Positions 1 through 12,612 are shown, counted from the first letter of the stretch. The stretch is 64,000 nt of DNA from SPDF01 sp963812085 (GCA_963812085.1 CAWETL010000005.1:248001-312000); one strand, 5' to 3'. The notes: a model not told the origin generated them from the sequence alone. Translations and numbers: made by a program.

Positions 1-55
1 TCATTTCGCGGTCGTAGTGCGTCCCGAAGACCGCGGTCACCAGTCGCTTGATCAT
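1..55 (-). CDS. secA: SecA preprotein translocase ATPase, N-terminal fragment cut by the window edge
   Basis: Only the first 18 codons lie in the window, reading MIKRLVTAVFGTHYDREM. The pattern of a basic start, then AVFGT and a DRE tail matches the extreme N-terminus of SecA, the ATPase that drives preproteins through SecYEG. The ATG overlaps the nadD stop as ATGA, so this is the next gene of the same minus-strand operon. The identification rests on a very short match and could be wrong; the sequence beyond the window edge would settle it. Confidence 0.55.
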   Translation of the reverse strand, partial: MIKRLVTAVFGTHYDREM

Positions 56-627
56 CCGATTCCGTTCCTGTACAACCCCTGGTCGGCGATGTACGCAGCC
101 ACCGCCTCGGGGACGAGATAGCGAATCGATCGCCCGGACGCCACGCGACGCCGGATGTCCGTCGAGGAGATCTCGACGGCGGGAGTCTCCACCACCCGGT
201 GGAGGAGCGGGCTCTCCGGCCGCGGGGCGCCGGGGCGCGCGAATGCCACGACCTGCGCGAGGCCCGGAAGGGCCGCCGCTTCGTGCCAGCGGTCGAGGTC
301 ACCCACGGCGTCGGCGCCGAGGAGCAGGACGAACGCCGTCCCGGGTTCCCGCGCGCGCAGCAGCCGCAGCGTGTCCACGGTGTAGGAGGGGCCCGGCCGG
401 TCCGCCTCGGCGCGCTCGAGCGCCAGGCCGGCCTCGCCGGCGATGGCGGCTTCCACCATGGCGACGCGGTCCGCCGCGCTGGCCGCGTGCCGGCCCCGCT
501 TCAGCGGCTGTTCGCCCGTCGGCAGGAACCGGAGTTCCTGGAGCCCGAGCGTCTCCGCCACCGCGCGTCCGACGATCAGGTGGCCGTGGTGCACGGGGTC
601 GAACGACCCGCCGAAGAGCCCGACCAC
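52..627 (-). CDS. nadD: Nicotinate-nucleotide adenylyltransferase (NadD)
   Basis: 191 residues starting at GTG. NadD transfers AMP from ATP to nicotinate mononucleotide to give deamido-NAD, a step common to the de novo and salvage NAD routes. The nucleotidyltransferase signature GGSFDPVHHGHL lies at residues 6-17, including the HxGH motif, and the C-terminal ISSTDIR motif typical of the family is present. Length is normal. The gene starts 4 bases after the bamD-like stop and ends in an ATGA overlap with the putative secA, so translation is probably coupled. Confidence 0.95.
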   Translation of the reverse strand: MVGLFGGSFDPVHHGHLIVGRAVAETLGLQELRFLPTGEQPLKRGRHAASAADRVAMVEAAIAGEAGLALERAEADRPGPSYTVDTLRLLRAREPGTAFVLLLGADAVGDLDRWHEAAALPGLAQVVAFARPGAPRPESPLLHRVVETPAVEISSTDIRRRVASGRSIRYLVPEAVAAYIADQGLYRNGIG

Positions 628-631
628 CGGC

Positions 632-1411
632 TCAGCCGCCCGCCACCGGGCAGAGCTTGTCGAGGTCCGGCGTGTCGGGATGGTACTGGCGCAAGGCGCC
701 GCACATTTCCTTCGCGTCCTGGGTGTAGCCCAGCATCTGGTAGATGGTCACCAGGCGCACCAGGGCCAATTGCGCGGCCGGCGTGTCCGGATACCCCGCC
801 ACGACGCTCTTCAGGTAGAGGATGCCGGAGTCGATCTGCTTGTTCTTCAGGTAGAACTGGGCGGCCTCCCATTCCTTCCAGGCGAACTTGTCGGAGAGCA
901 CACCCAACTGCACCTTCGCCCTGGCGGCCGCCTGCGATTCGGGGTAGCGATTCAGGAGTTCGGTGTAGGTCGCGATGGCGGACCGCCCGTAGGTCGGGTC
1001 CAGTTCCGGCTTCTGCCAGAGGTCGGCGTAGGCGTCGCCCGCCCGGTAGAGGGCGTCCGGGGCGAGCGGGTTGTTCGGAAACTCGTCCGAGACGCGCCGA
1101 AACTCCCGGACGGCCTGCAGCTGGCTGCCGCTGCCGAAATAGGACTCGCCGAGGTAGAAATGGGCCTCCGGAATCCGGGGATCACCCGCCGAAAACTCCA
1201 GGAGCGTCCGCTGGAAATCTTCCGCGGCGTGGCCGAAGCTGCCAGCGCGGAAGTTCTTCACCGCACGGTTCCACAGCGTGTCGACCTGGTACGTATTGGC
1301 TGACAACTGCACCGGCGCCGGGGTCAGCTCCGAGCTGCCCTTGCCCGAGCTCGGATGGCATGCGGCCGCGATGACAAGGAGCAGCAGGCTGCAAAGTGAC
1401 CGCGACGTCAT
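632..1411 (-). CDS. bamD: BamD-like outer membrane assembly lipoprotein with TPR repeats
   Basis: 259 residues. The N-terminus has a signal peptide ending in a lipobox-like AAC (Cys about 17-18), so it should be a lipoprotein. Helical tetratricopeptide repeats follow, with recurring patterns such as AHFYLGESYFGSG and APDALYRAGDAY, as in BamD/YfiO of the beta-barrel assembly machine. The ATG at 1411 overlaps the stop of the upstream TPR lipoprotein as ATGA; a longer upstream frame exists but lacks a signal peptide at its start. It could be another TPR lipoprotein rather than true BamD. Confidence 0.75.
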   Translation of the reverse strand: MTSRSLCSLLLLVIAAACHPSSGKGSSELTPAPVQLSANTYQVDTLWNRAVKNFRAGSFGHAAEDFQRTLLEFSAGDPRIPEAHFYLGESYFGSGSQLQAVREFRRVSDEFPNNPLAPDALYRAGDAYADLWQKPELDPTYGRSAIATYTELLNRYPESQAAARAKVQLGVLSDKFAWKEWEAAQFYLKNKQIDSGILYLKSVVAGYPDTPAAQLALVRLVTIYQMLGYTQDAKEMCGALRQYHPDTPDLDKLCPVAGG

Positions 1412-2319
1412 GGCGCCCCTGTGGAAAGCGAGTCCGGCACGACCGCCGTGACCAGCGCGTTGAGTTTCTTGCCCGCCGCGACGGCGATCGAGTCGCCGGG
1501 CTGTCCGGCGGATATGGCCGCCTGGTAGGCGAGCGCCGCCCCGACGAGGTCGCCCTGGCGGTAGCGCGCGTCGCCGAAGCCGACGAGAGCCTCCCGGCCG
1601 ACGGGGGTCACCGAGTCGATCGCGGCGGCGTCCCGGAACAGGGTCTCCGCGCTGTCGGGCACCGACGCCAGCAGCGCCGATCCGAGCCGGAGATAGCACC
1701 CGGCGAGGCCGTCCGCCGCGGCCGCGCTGCCCGGTCGCCCCGCACGCCTGAGCCCGGCCTGGAAGAGCGGAACCGCCTGCGCGCAGGCCCCCATGCCCGC
1801 GAGCGCCGTCGCCTGCCGTGCGAGCAGCGAGTCCACCTCGCCGGCCTCGGTCGCGGCGGCGAGCGCGGCGGCGAATCCCGCCGGATCCGTGGCGCCGTCC
1901 GCCGCCTGCACCAGGCCCAGGGCGTGGCGGCCGAGCGGGCGGTCCGGCGCCACCGCGCGCAGTGCGGTCACCGCCTCCTGCAGCACGGTCTCGTCCCGCC
2001 GCCGCTCCGCGGCCAGGATGACGCGCTCCAACCCGTCGGCCGCCTCATCCGCGCGGTCGGGATCGGCGGCGCCGAGCGCGCGGTAGGCCGCGGTGGCCTC
2101 GCGCAGTTGGCCCAGATGCAGCGCCGACGCGCCGACCTTGGCCGACAGCCGTGGCGAGGGCTCGCGTTCCGAGAGCGGGGCGTAGGCGGCCAGCGCCTCC
2201 TGGTAGCGCCCCTCGGCGTAGGCCTGGTCGCCGGCTCCTTCCGCCCCTCCCGACCCGCCGCAGGCCGCCACGAGCGCCAGCACCGCCATCGCCGCGCCGG
2301 TCCGGCGCACCTGCCTCAT
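1408..2319 (-). CDS. TPR-repeat lipoprotein of unknown function
   Basis: 303 residues beginning with a short basic stretch, a hydrophobic helix and the lipobox LVAAC (Cys 20), then a Gly-rich spacer. The rest is rich in Ala and Leu and forms tetratricopeptide-like helical pairs, for example QAYAEGRYQEALAAY. The start overlaps the stop of the preceding TPR gene as ATGA. Three TPR proteins in a row in front of nadD suggest a periplasmic or outer-membrane scaffold working with the BamD-like protein, but no specific role can be read from the sequence. Confidence 0.8.
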   Translation of the reverse strand: MRQVRRTGAAMAVLALVAACGGSGGAEGAGDQAYAEGRYQEALAAYAPLSEREPSPRLSAKVGASALHLGQLREATAAYRALGAADPDRADEAADGLERVILAAERRRDETVLQEAVTALRAVAPDRPLGRHALGLVQAADGATDPAGFAAALAAATEAGEVDSLLARQATALAGMGACAQAVPLFQAGLRRAGRPGSAAAADGLAGCYLRLGSALLASVPDSAETLFRDAAAIDSVTPVGREALVGFGDARYRQGDLVGAALAYQAAISAGQPGDSIAVAAGKKLNALVTAVVPDSLSTGAP

Positions 2320-3023
2320 CGGGCGCCGCGGCTCAGCATGGCGAGGTACGCCTCGACCCGTGCGTCCTCCGGCCGCCGCGACAGGCAGTCCCGCCAGACC
2401 TGCTCGGCGCCCGAGGCGTCGCCGGAGAGGTAGCGGGCCAGCCCGAGCAGGGCGAGCGCGTCGAGGAAGTTCGGGCGGTTCCGCACCACGAGCTCGAGTT
2501 CTTCCCGCGCCTCGAGTGTCTGCCCGGCCTCGAGCTGCAACCGGGCCAGGCGATAGCGGAGGTCCGGGAACTTCGGTCCCAGCCTGGTCGCGAGCCGCAA
2601 TTGCTCGATGGCCGGCTCCAGCGCGCCCAGCTCGGCGTACGCCTCCGCCACGGCGGCGTGAAGGTTGGCCAGCCGCCCGGCCGCGTGGGCGGGGAAACCG
2701 GCGGTCAGGCCGTCACCAAGCTGCGCCTGCTGGAACGAGGCGTCCGCCTCCTCGCGGCGACCCAGGTCCATCAGGATCATTCCCCGGTGGATCAGCGCCT
2801 CGAGGTACCGCGGGTTGAGTTCGATCGCGCGGTCGAAATCCTTGAGGGCACGGTCCGGCTGGCCGAGGAGCGAGTACGACACGCCGAGCAGGTGATGGAC
2901 GTCGGCGAACGCCCGCCCGCCGGCGACCACCTCCTCGAGCAGCAGCGCGGCGCTCCGGTAGTCCTGGAGGGCGAACCGCTCGCGGGCCTGCTGGATCAGG
3001 TGCTCAGGGCTGACGTTCATCAT
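2316..3023 (-). CDS. Cytoplasmic TPR-repeat protein
   Basis: 235 residues with no signal peptide. It holds consecutive tetratricopeptide repeats with good consensus, such as ALKDFDRAIELNPRYLEALIHRG around residues 57-79, and continues to the C-terminus. Two ATG codons in tandem (3023 and 3020) make the exact start ambiguous by one residue. It lies 30 bases downstream of the UDP-sugar dehydrogenase and overlaps the next TPR lipoprotein. A protein-protein interaction role is all that can be supported. Confidence 0.8.
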   Translation of the reverse strand: MMNVSPEHLIQQARERFALQDYRSAALLLEEVVAGGRAFADVHHLLGVSYSLLGQPDRALKDFDRAIELNPRYLEALIHRGMILMDLGRREEADASFQQAQLGDGLTAGFPAHAAGRLANLHAAVAEAYAELGALEPAIEQLRLATRLGPKFPDLRYRLARLQLEAGQTLEAREELELVVRNRPNFLDALALLGLARYLSGDASGAEQVWRDCLSRRPEDARVEAYLAMLSRGAR

Positions 3024-3053
3024 GCTCCCGACACGCCATGGCGCGGCATCGGC

Positions 3054-4343
3054 TCAGTTTTTCGGCATCACGTGACGCGTGTCCACCACCAGGCGGGCGT
3101 GGCGCTTCACGAGCTGGTAGTCGATCGCCGTGTGGTCGGTGACGATCATCACGCAGTCGGCCGCCTTGAGCGCCTCCGGCGTCAATGGCACCGAGCGCAC
3201 CGTCTTGCCGTCCTCGAGGTAGCTCGCGACGTGCGGATCGTGGAACTCGACGTGGGCGCCCTGCTGCTCGAGCAGCTTGATGATGTCGAGCGCCGGACTC
3301 TCCCGCAGGTCGTCGATGTCGCGCTTGTAGGCCACGCCGAGAATCAGGACGTGGCTGCCCCGGACAGAGCGGCTGATGCCGTTGAGCGCTTCCGCCACCT
3401 TGCGGACCCAGAACATCGGCATCTCGGTGTTGACCTCGCCCGCAAGGTCGATGAAGCGGGTCTTGTAGTTCAGCCCGCGCATCTTCCAGGCGAGGTAGTG
3501 CGGGTCGATCGGAATGCAGTGCCCGCCCAGCCCCGGGCCCGGCAGGAACTTCATGAAGCCGAACGGCTTGGTGGCCGCCGCCTCGATCACTTCCCACACG
3601 TCCACGCCCAGCTTGTCGCACACGATCGCCGTCTCGTTGACCAGCCCGATGTTCACGCTGCGAAAGGTGTTCTCGAGGATCTTGGTCAGTTCGGCCGCTT
3701 CCGGCGAGGAGACCAGCACCAGCTGTTCGATGGCCGGCTGGTACAGCGCCGCCGTCACCCGCTGGCAGTCGGGGGTGATCCCGCCGATCACCTTCGGCGT
3801 GTTGCGGGTGCCGTAGACCGGGTTGCCGGGATCGACCCGCTCGGGGCTGAACGAGAGGAAGAAGTCGGCGCCGACCTTGAGCCCGGTGCTCTCCAGCGCG
3901 GGGAGCATCAGCTCCCGGGTGGTGCCCGGATAGGTGGTGCTCTCGAGGATGACGACCTGGCCCTTCCGGAGGGTGCGCCGCACCGACTCCGTGGCCGCCT
4001 GGATGAAGCTGACATCCGGGTCCTTGAACTTCGACAGCGGCGTCGGCACGCAGATCGAGATGGCGTCCGGCTCCCCGAGGCGGCCCAGGTCGGTGGTGGC
4101 CTCGAACCGCCCGTTGGCGATCGCCTCCTGGAGCGCGGCGTCGGTGATGTCCTTGACGTGCGAGTGTCCGGCGTTCAGCCGGTCCACCACGTGCGGCAGG
4201 ATGTCGAACCCGAGCACCTTGTAGCCGGCCCTGGCGAGTTCGATGACGAGCGGGAGGCCGACGTACCCGAGGCCGACGATGCCGAAGAGCGCCTCGCGGC
4301 GCTCCGCCTTGGCGATCAACGATTGCGCGGTGGAGGTGCTCAT
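3054..4343 (-). CDS. wbpA: UDP-N-acetylglucosamine 6-dehydrogenase (WbpA/UGD superfamily)
   Basis: 429 residues. The N-terminal Rossmann motif GLGYVGLP lies near residues 24-31, and the catalytic cysteine is in GGHCIP (about Cys 276) before the C-terminal UDP-binding domain. The family oxidises the C6 of a UDP-HexNAc to the uronic acid with NAD. Within the superfamily I favour WbpA over WecC because the two downstream steps of the WbpA route, aminotransferase and N-acetyltransferase, lie just upstream. The ATG overlaps the aminotransferase stop (ATGA). The WbpB-type 3-dehydrogenase is not in the window. Confidence 0.85.
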   Translation of the reverse strand: MSTSTAQSLIAKAERREALFGIVGLGYVGLPLVIELARAGYKVLGFDILPHVVDRLNAGHSHVKDITDAALQEAIANGRFEATTDLGRLGEPDAISICVPTPLSKFKDPDVSFIQAATESVRRTLRKGQVVILESTTYPGTTRELMLPALESTGLKVGADFFLSFSPERVDPGNPVYGTRNTPKVIGGITPDCQRVTAALYQPAIEQLVLVSSPEAAELTKILENTFRSVNIGLVNETAIVCDKLGVDVWEVIEAAATKPFGFMKFLPGPGLGGHCIPIDPHYLAWKMRGLNYKTRFIDLAGEVNTEMPMFWVRKVAEALNGISRSVRGSHVLILGVAYKRDIDDLRESPALDIIKLLEQQGAHVEFHDPHVASYLEDGKTVRSVPLTPEALKAADCVMIVTDHTAIDYQLVKRHARLVVDTRHVMPKN

Positions 4344-5458
4344 CCCTTGTAAAACTCCCGGACGGCCGCGACGACGGCGTCCTGCTGCTCGGAGGTGAGT
4401 TCAGGATAGATCGGAAGCGATATGACTTCGTTGGTGGCGCGCTCGGTCAGCGGCAGGGCGCCGCGACGCACGCCGAGATAGGCGAAGCAGGGCTGCTCGT
4501 GGAGCGCGAGCGGGTAGTACACCTTGTGCCCGATTCCCCGCGACTTGAGGTGCGCCGACAAGGCGTCCCGCCGGTCGGCACGGATGGTGTACTGATGGAA
4601 GATGTGCTCGTTGGCCGGATCGGTCGGGGGCGTGGCGACGCCCGCCACCCCGGCCAGCGCCTCGTTGTAGCGGCCCGCGATCTCGCGGCGTCGGCTGCTC
4701 CACGCCGCCAGGTAGGGCAGCTTGGCCAGCAGCACCGCGGCCTGGATCGAATCGAGGCGGCTGTTGAGGCCCACCTCGTCGTGGTAGTACTCCCGGGCGC
4801 CACCGTGCAGCCGCTCCCGGCGAAGCCGGGCGGCCAGCGTCTCGTCCTGCGCCACCATCATGCCGCCGTCTCCCCAGGCCCCGAGGTTCTTGGTGGGGAA
4901 GAAGGAAAAGGAGCCCACGGTCCCGAGCTCGCCGGCGGCGCGCCAGTGACCATCGACCTTCCGGCGCGCGCCGATGGACTGGGCCGCGTCCTCGATCAGC
5001 ATCAGGTTGTGCTGTTTCGCGAGCGCCGCGAAGGCCCCGACGTCGGCCATCTGGCCGAAGAGGTGCACCACGACGATGGCGCGGGTCCGGGGGGTGATCG
5101 CCGCCTCGACCGCCGCGGGGTCCACGTTGAAGGTACCGGGTTCGATGTCGGCGAAGACCGGTCGGCCTCCAGCATTGTGGATGGCACCCGCCGTCGCAAA
5201 GAAAGTGAACGCCGGCGCGATGACCTCATCGCCCGGCTTGAGCCCGAGGGCGCGGAGCGGGATGAGCAGGGCATCGGTGCCGCTCGCACAGGCAATTCCG
5301 TGGCGGGCGCCCGAGAGCCGCGCCACCTCGGTCTCCAGCTGGCCGACTTCCGGGCCCATGATGAACCCCTGCCGCTCGATGACGCTCATGACGGCGGGGA
5401 GGACGGCGTCCTTGATGCGTTGGTGCTGCGCGACCAGGTCCAGCAGCGGGACGTTCAC
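4340..5458 (-). CDS. wbpE: PLP-dependent sugar aminotransferase, DegT/DnrJ/EryC1/StrS family (WbpE-like)
   Basis: 372 residues from a GTG start at 5458, chosen over a farther upstream in-frame start because AAGGA sits 7 bases before it and the family begins with VPLLDL. The PLP-binding lysine is in FFPTKNLG (Lys 190), and EDAAQS near 156-161 is the usual cofactor-ring motif. The enzyme is expected to aminate the 3-keto group of a UDP-2-acetamido-uronate. It lies between the acetyltransferase and the UDP-sugar dehydrogenase, which supports that role. Confidence 0.88.
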   Translation of the reverse strand: MNVPLLDLVAQHQRIKDAVLPAVMSVIERQGFIMGPEVGQLETEVARLSGARHGIACASGTDALLIPLRALGLKPGDEVIAPAFTFFATAGAIHNAGGRPVFADIEPGTFNVDPAAVEAAITPRTRAIVVVHLFGQMADVGAFAALAKQHNLMLIEDAAQSIGARRKVDGHWRAAGELGTVGSFSFFPTKNLGAWGDGGMMVAQDETLAARLRRERLHGGAREYYHDEVGLNSRLDSIQAAVLLAKLPYLAAWSSRRREIAGRYNEALAGVAGVATPPTDPANEHIFHQYTIRADRRDALSAHLKSRGIGHKVYYPLALHEQPCFAYLGVRRGALPLTERATNEVISLPIYPELTSEQQDAVVAAVREFYKG

Positions 5459-5569
5459 GAGACGATCCTTCGAATGGCCGGCGATGAGCCCCCGGCCCGT
5501 GGGGAACAACGGGCAGCCGTGGCCCGGCCGACCGGCCGGGTCACGTGCAACCCACGATAACCAATAAAG
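5459..5569. other. Intergenic gap with a perfect short inverted repeat
   Basis: A 111-base gap inside the minus-strand operon between the acetyltransferase stop and the aminotransferase start. Positions 5523-5530 and 5533-5540 form an 8-base inverted repeat (CCCGGCCG, CGGCCGGG) separated by 2 bases, so it is a dyad more than a comfortable RNA hairpin. No T-tract follows. It might bind a regulator or mark a processing point. I see no clear -35/-10 pair here. Confidence 0.4.
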
Positions 5570-6160
5570 TTAGCCCTGCTGGGATGGAGAATCAACGCGG
5601 TGCAGGCTCCCGCCCTCTTCCCGATACGACGCCCCGCAGGCGCCGCAGGTCGCGGCCCCTTCGGCGACCCGTAACCGCACGCCGCAGTGGCACATCCAGC
5701 CGACCCGCCGGGCCGGCACTCCGACCATCAGGGCGTAGTCGGGCACGTCATCCCGGACCACCGCCCCCGCCCCGATGAAACACCAGGCGCCGAGGGTGGT
5801 TCCGCAGAGGATCGTCGCGTTGGCCCCGATGGTGGCCCCGCGACGGACGAGGGTCCGGCGGTACTCGGCCTTCCGGGAGACATGGCTCCGCGGATTGACG
5901 ACGTTGGTGAACACGCAGCTCGGCCCGCAGAAGACGTCGTCTTCCAGTTCGACGCCTTCGTAAATTGACACGTTGTTCTGGACCTTCACGTTGTTCCCGA
6001 GGCGGGTGCCCGGCATCACCACCACGTTCTGGCCCAGGTTGCAGCGCTCGCCGATCACCGCGCCCGGCATCACGTGGCTGAAGTGCCAGATCTTGGTCCC
6101 CGCGCCGATGACCGCACCGGCGTCGACGTAGCTGGATTCGTGCACGAAATAGTCGGGCAT
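5570..6160 (-). CDS. wbpD: UDP-2-acetamido-3-amino-uronate N-acetyltransferase (WbpD/WlbB-like) with C-terminal Zn ribbon
   Basis: 196 residues. Hexapeptide repeats of a left-handed beta-helix run from about residue 10 to 150 (VDAGAVIGAGTKIWHFSHV, VIGERCNLGQNVVV), as in trimeric acyltransferases that acetylate the 3-amino group of UDP-2,3-diamino-uronates. The last 45 residues carry a CxC...CxxC zinc-ribbon pattern (MCHCGVRLR, TCGACGAS), an appendage seen in some WbpD relatives. The ATG overlaps the murB stop by one base. Confidence 0.87.
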   Translation of the reverse strand: MPDYFVHESSYVDAGAVIGAGTKIWHFSHVMPGAVIGERCNLGQNVVVMPGTRLGNNVKVQNNVSIYEGVELEDDVFCGPSCVFTNVVNPRSHVSRKAEYRRTLVRRGATIGANATILCGTTLGAWCFIGAGAVVRDDVPDYALMVGVPARRVGWMCHCGVRLRVAEGAATCGACGASYREEGGSLHRVDSPSQQG

Positions 6161-7157
6161 CAGGCGTTCCGTCCCGGGGAAGGTGGATGGCTATCGGTGG
6201 CCGGGGAGTGCCCCTCGTAGGTGCCGTCGGCGCGGATGATCTTGACCTCGGGTTCCAGCGCGACGCCGAACCGGGCCTGGACCGTCGCCTGCGCGTGGGC
6301 AATGAGCGCGCGGACGTCGGCGGCGGTGGCTCCCCCGGTGTTCACGAAATAGTTCGCGTGCTTCGGGGAAACCTCGGCCCCGCCGATCCGGTGCCCCTTC
6401 AGGCCCGCGGCCTCGATCAGCTGGCCTGCCGTGCGCGGCCCGCCCTCGCGGTGCCAACTGGCCCCGCCGGGATTCTGGAAGACGCTGCCGCAGCAGGGCT
6501 GGTTGAACGGCGTGCCCTCGGACCGCCACCGGAAGAGTTCGGCCAGCTCCGCCTCGATGACCGCCGGGTCCTCCGGACGCAGCCGAACGGTGGCCTCGAG
6601 CACCACGCGGCCGGCCAGGCCGCTCCGGCGATAGGCGAACGGGATTTCGTCCCGGCGGAGCACGCGATCGTTCCCCTGCCCGTCCACTACCAGGGCCGAC
6701 TCGACGAAGTCCGACCACTCCGCCCCGTGACACCCGGCGTTCATGTACACGCCGCCTCCGGCCGTACCGGGAACGCCGACGAATTTGTGGAGCCCGAACC
6801 ATCCGGCCCCGGCCGTGCGCCGTGCCGCGAGCGGCGCCGGCAGACCGGCACCAACCGTCCAGCGCTCCCCATTCTGGTCGAGCCGGTCCAATCCCTTGCC
6901 GAGGCGGACGACCAGCGCGTCGAGCCCCTCATCGGGCAGCAGGATGTTGGAGCCGAGCCCGATTGCAAACCACGGCACCCCCGCGGCTGCGGCAGCCTGG
7001 AGGGCGACGCCGACATCCTCGGCCCCGGCGGGGAGGAGCACGGTGGCGGGGCCGCCGATCCGGTACGTGGAGTACCGGGACAGGGGTTCATCGGCGCGCA
7101 GTTCCCCGCGCACCCGCGACCGGAGCGCCGCGATGAATGCCGAGTCGCGGGCGGTCG

Positions 7158-7161
<4 letters not shown>
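6160..7161 (-). CDS. murB: UDP-N-acetylenolpyruvoylglucosamine reductase (MurB)
   Basis: 333 residues from GTG at 7161, which overlaps the carB stop as GTGA; an upstream in-frame start would lie inside carB. MurB reduces the enolpyruvyl group to form UDP-MurNAc with NADPH and FAD. The FAD-binding motif GLGSNIL, the catalytic serine in CGSVFQNPGG and the catalytic glutamate in EPEVKII near the C-terminus are all visible. Sitting between carB and sugar-nucleotide genes, it ties wall precursor supply to this operon. Confidence 0.95.
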
Positions 7162-10395
<3,234 letters not shown>

Positions 10396-10412
<17 letters not shown>

Positions 10413-11349
10413 CAGCCACTTCCTTCAGGGTCCGGTCGAGTGCAATGGTCGGCCGCCAGCCGGTGGCAGCCCGGAGCTTGGACGGGTCGCCCACCAGGTG
10501 AAAGATATCGGCGCTGCGCAGCAGGGCGGGGTCGGGCACCGGCTCGGCAGCGACGCCGATGTGTCGGGCGAGACGGCGGAACAGCTCCGCGAGCGAGATG
10601 CCTTCGCCGCTGGCCACGTTGTAGGCCTCACCAGGCTCGCCGCGGGCGAGCAGCGCGAGGTAGGCGTCCGCCACGTCCTCGACGTGGAGAAAGTCCCGGA
10701 CGGGCTCGAGGTTTCCGGTCGGCACCGTGCCGGCCCCGGCGCGCTTGGCGGCCCGGAGCCGCGCCGCGAAGGCGGGCGCCACGAAGCGTTCGCTCTGGCC
10801 CGGGCCGCTGTGGGGGAACGGACGCGCGATCACCACCCGGAGGCCGGTGCGTCGCCAGACCTCGAGCGCGGCCACCTCGGCGCCGACCTTGCTGGCCGCG
10901 TAGGGCGAGCAGGGCAGCAGGGGATCGTCCTCCCGGCGGGGCCGGTTCACCCCCGCCCCGTACACTTCGCCGGTGGACACCAGCAGCAGCACGGGATCCC
11001 CTGCCCCGCGCTCCCGGAGCTGTCCGAGGCCGTCGGCCAGCCGGGCGGTGCCGGAGGCGTTCACGGCCCAGGCGGCGCCGATGTCCCTGCGGGCATCGGT
11101 GCCGGAAGCGATCGCTGCCAGGTGAATGACCGCCTCCGGCCGCCAGTCGAGCGCGGCGGCGACAGACGCCGTGTCGAGCACTTCGAGCGGCACCCGCTCC
11201 ACCACCGTGCGCTCCGCCGCCTTGAGCCCGGGCACCTCCAGCGGACCACCGGGCCGGATCCCGGCGCGCACCTGATGCCCGGCCGCGAGGAGCCGCCGCA
11301 CCACGGTGCGCCCGACGAACCCCTCGGCGCCGGTCACGAGTACCCGCAT
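10396..11349 (-). CDS. rmd: NAD-dependent epimerase/dehydratase, probable GDP-4-keto-6-deoxy-mannose reductase
   Basis: 317 residues. Extended SDR fold with the N-terminal GAEGFVG nucleotide-binding motif (residues 7-13), a Ser in LLVSTGEVYG and the catalytic YAASK (YxxxK). The start codon overlaps the stop of gmd by one base, so it most likely reduces the Gmd product to GDP-D-rhamnose. Fucose-type or talose-type reductases share the fold and cannot be excluded from sequence reading alone. Confidence 0.75.
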
Positions 11350-12320
11350 CAGCGCGCGCCGAGCCGGGCCAAGTCGGAGTCCACCATCATCGCGATCAGC
11401 TCCGCGAAGCCGACCTTCGGCGTCCAGCCGAGGTCCTCGCGGGCGCGGGTGGGATCGGCGAGCAGCAGGTCCACCTCGGCGGGCCGGATGAAGGCCGGGT
11501 CCACCTTCACGTACTGCTCCCAGTCGAGCCCGGCGTGGCCGAACGCGGTCATCACCAGGTCGCGCACGCTGTGCGTCACGCCGGTGCCGATCACGAAGTC
11601 CCGCGGCTCGGGTTGCTGCAGCATCCTCCACATCGCGTCGACGTAGTCCCCGGCGTAACCCCAGTCCCGGTGGGCATCGAGATTGCCGAGGCGCAGTTCC
11701 GTCGCGAGGCCGAGCTTGATGCGGGCCACGCCGTCGGTCACCTTGCGGGTGACGAACTCGATGCCGCGGCGCGGCGACTCGTGATTGAAGAGGATTCCGC
11801 TCACCGCGTACAGGCCATAGGACTCGCGGTAGTTGACGGTGATCCAGTGCCCGTAGGCCTTGGCCACGCCGTAGGGGGAGCGCGGATAGAAGGTGGTGGT
11901 TTCCCGCTGCGGCGTCTCCGTCACCTTGCCGAACATCTCCGAGCTCGAGGCCTGGTAGAACCGCGCCTGCGGATGGGCGAGACGGATGGCCTCGAGGATC
12001 CGGGTGACCCCGAGGGCGGTGAATTCGCCCGTCAGGACCGGCTGGGACCACGAGGTGGGCACGTAGGACTGCGCCGCGAGGTTGTAGACCTCATGGGGCC
12101 GCGTCTGCTGGATCGCCACGGTGAGCGAATGCTGGTCGAGCAGGTCGGCCGGCAGGATGGTGAGGCGATGGGCGATGTGGTCGATGCGCTCGAGCCCGTG
12201 GTGACTGGTCCGGCGGACGATCCCGAAGACCTCGTAATCCTTGTCCAGCAGCAGCTCGGCCAAATAGGACCCGTCCTGGCCGGTGATACCGGTGATCAGC
12301 GCGCGCCTGCGCTCAGCCAT
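11349..12320 (-). CDS. gmd: GDP-mannose 4,6-dehydratase (Gmd)
   Basis: 323 residues. The N-terminal ITGITGQDGSYLAELLL motif, NLAAQSYVPTSW, the catalytic YGVAKAY and NHESPRRG are diagnostic of Gmd, which converts GDP-D-mannose to GDP-4-dehydro-6-deoxy-D-mannose with tightly bound NADP. It is the first gene of the long minus-strand operon. A purine-rich AGGGAGAG lies 4 bases before the ATG. The product feeds the overlapping reductase gene. Confidence 0.96.
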   Translation of the reverse strand: MAERRRALITGITGQDGSYLAELLLDKDYEVFGIVRRTSHHGLERIDHIAHRLTILPADLLDQHSLTVAIQQTRPHEVYNLAAQSYVPTSWSQPVLTGEFTALGVTRILEAIRLAHPQARFYQASSSEMFGKVTETPQRETTTFYPRSPYGVAKAYGHWITVNYRESYGLYAVSGILFNHESPRRGIEFVTRKVTDGVARIKLGLATELRLGNLDAHRDWGYAGDYVDAMWRMLQQPEPRDFVIGTGVTHSVRDLVMTAFGHAGLDWEQYVKVDPAFIRPAEVDLLLADPTRAREDLGWTPKVGFAELIAMMVDSDLARLGAR

Positions 12321-12420
12321 GGCGCTCTCCCTGGGGTGGTTGTGTCCCGGAAGTCCCGGGGTTAGATTTCGCGGTTTCCGATTGTATCGTCAATGTCGTA
12401 AGCGCTTGAGGGATGGACAT
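12321..12420. other. Divergent intergenic region between gmd and rpmB
   Basis: 100 bases separating gmd (minus) and rpmB (plus), so both promoters must lie here or inside the genes. On the minus strand TTGACG and TACAAT occur close together but with wrong mutual spacing. On the plus strand a weak TTAGAT-17-TATCGT pair can be drawn. I do not call either as a confident promoter. GAGGGATGGACAT just before the rpmB ATG can serve as ribosome-binding site. Confidence 0.4.
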
Positions 12421-12612
12421 ATGGCACGGGTATGCACCGTGTGCGGCAAGGGGCCTGTCACCGGCCACAACGTCAGCCACGCCAAGAACCACACCAATCG
12501 TCGCTGGTATCCGAACCTGCAGACGGTCCGCGTCCTCAAGGACGGCGAGCCGCGGCGGGTGCGCGTCTGCACCCAGTGCATCAAGGGTAACAAGATCGCC
12601 AAGGCCAGCTGA
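12421..12612 (+). CDS. rpmB: 50S ribosomal protein L28 (Zn-binding form)
   Basis: 63 residues, starting MARVCTVCGKGP. Two CxxC pairs (CTVCG near residue 5 and CTQCI near 53) make this the zinc-ribbon form of L28. The ATG at 12421 was chosen because the family starts there; the frame stays open farther upstream without homology. It is the only plus-strand gene in the first 20 kb, divergent from gmd and convergent with the rpoA operon. Confidence 0.95.
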   Translation: MARVCTVCGKGPVTGHNVSHAKNHTNRRWYPNLQTVRVLKDGEPRRVRVCTQCIKGNKIAKAS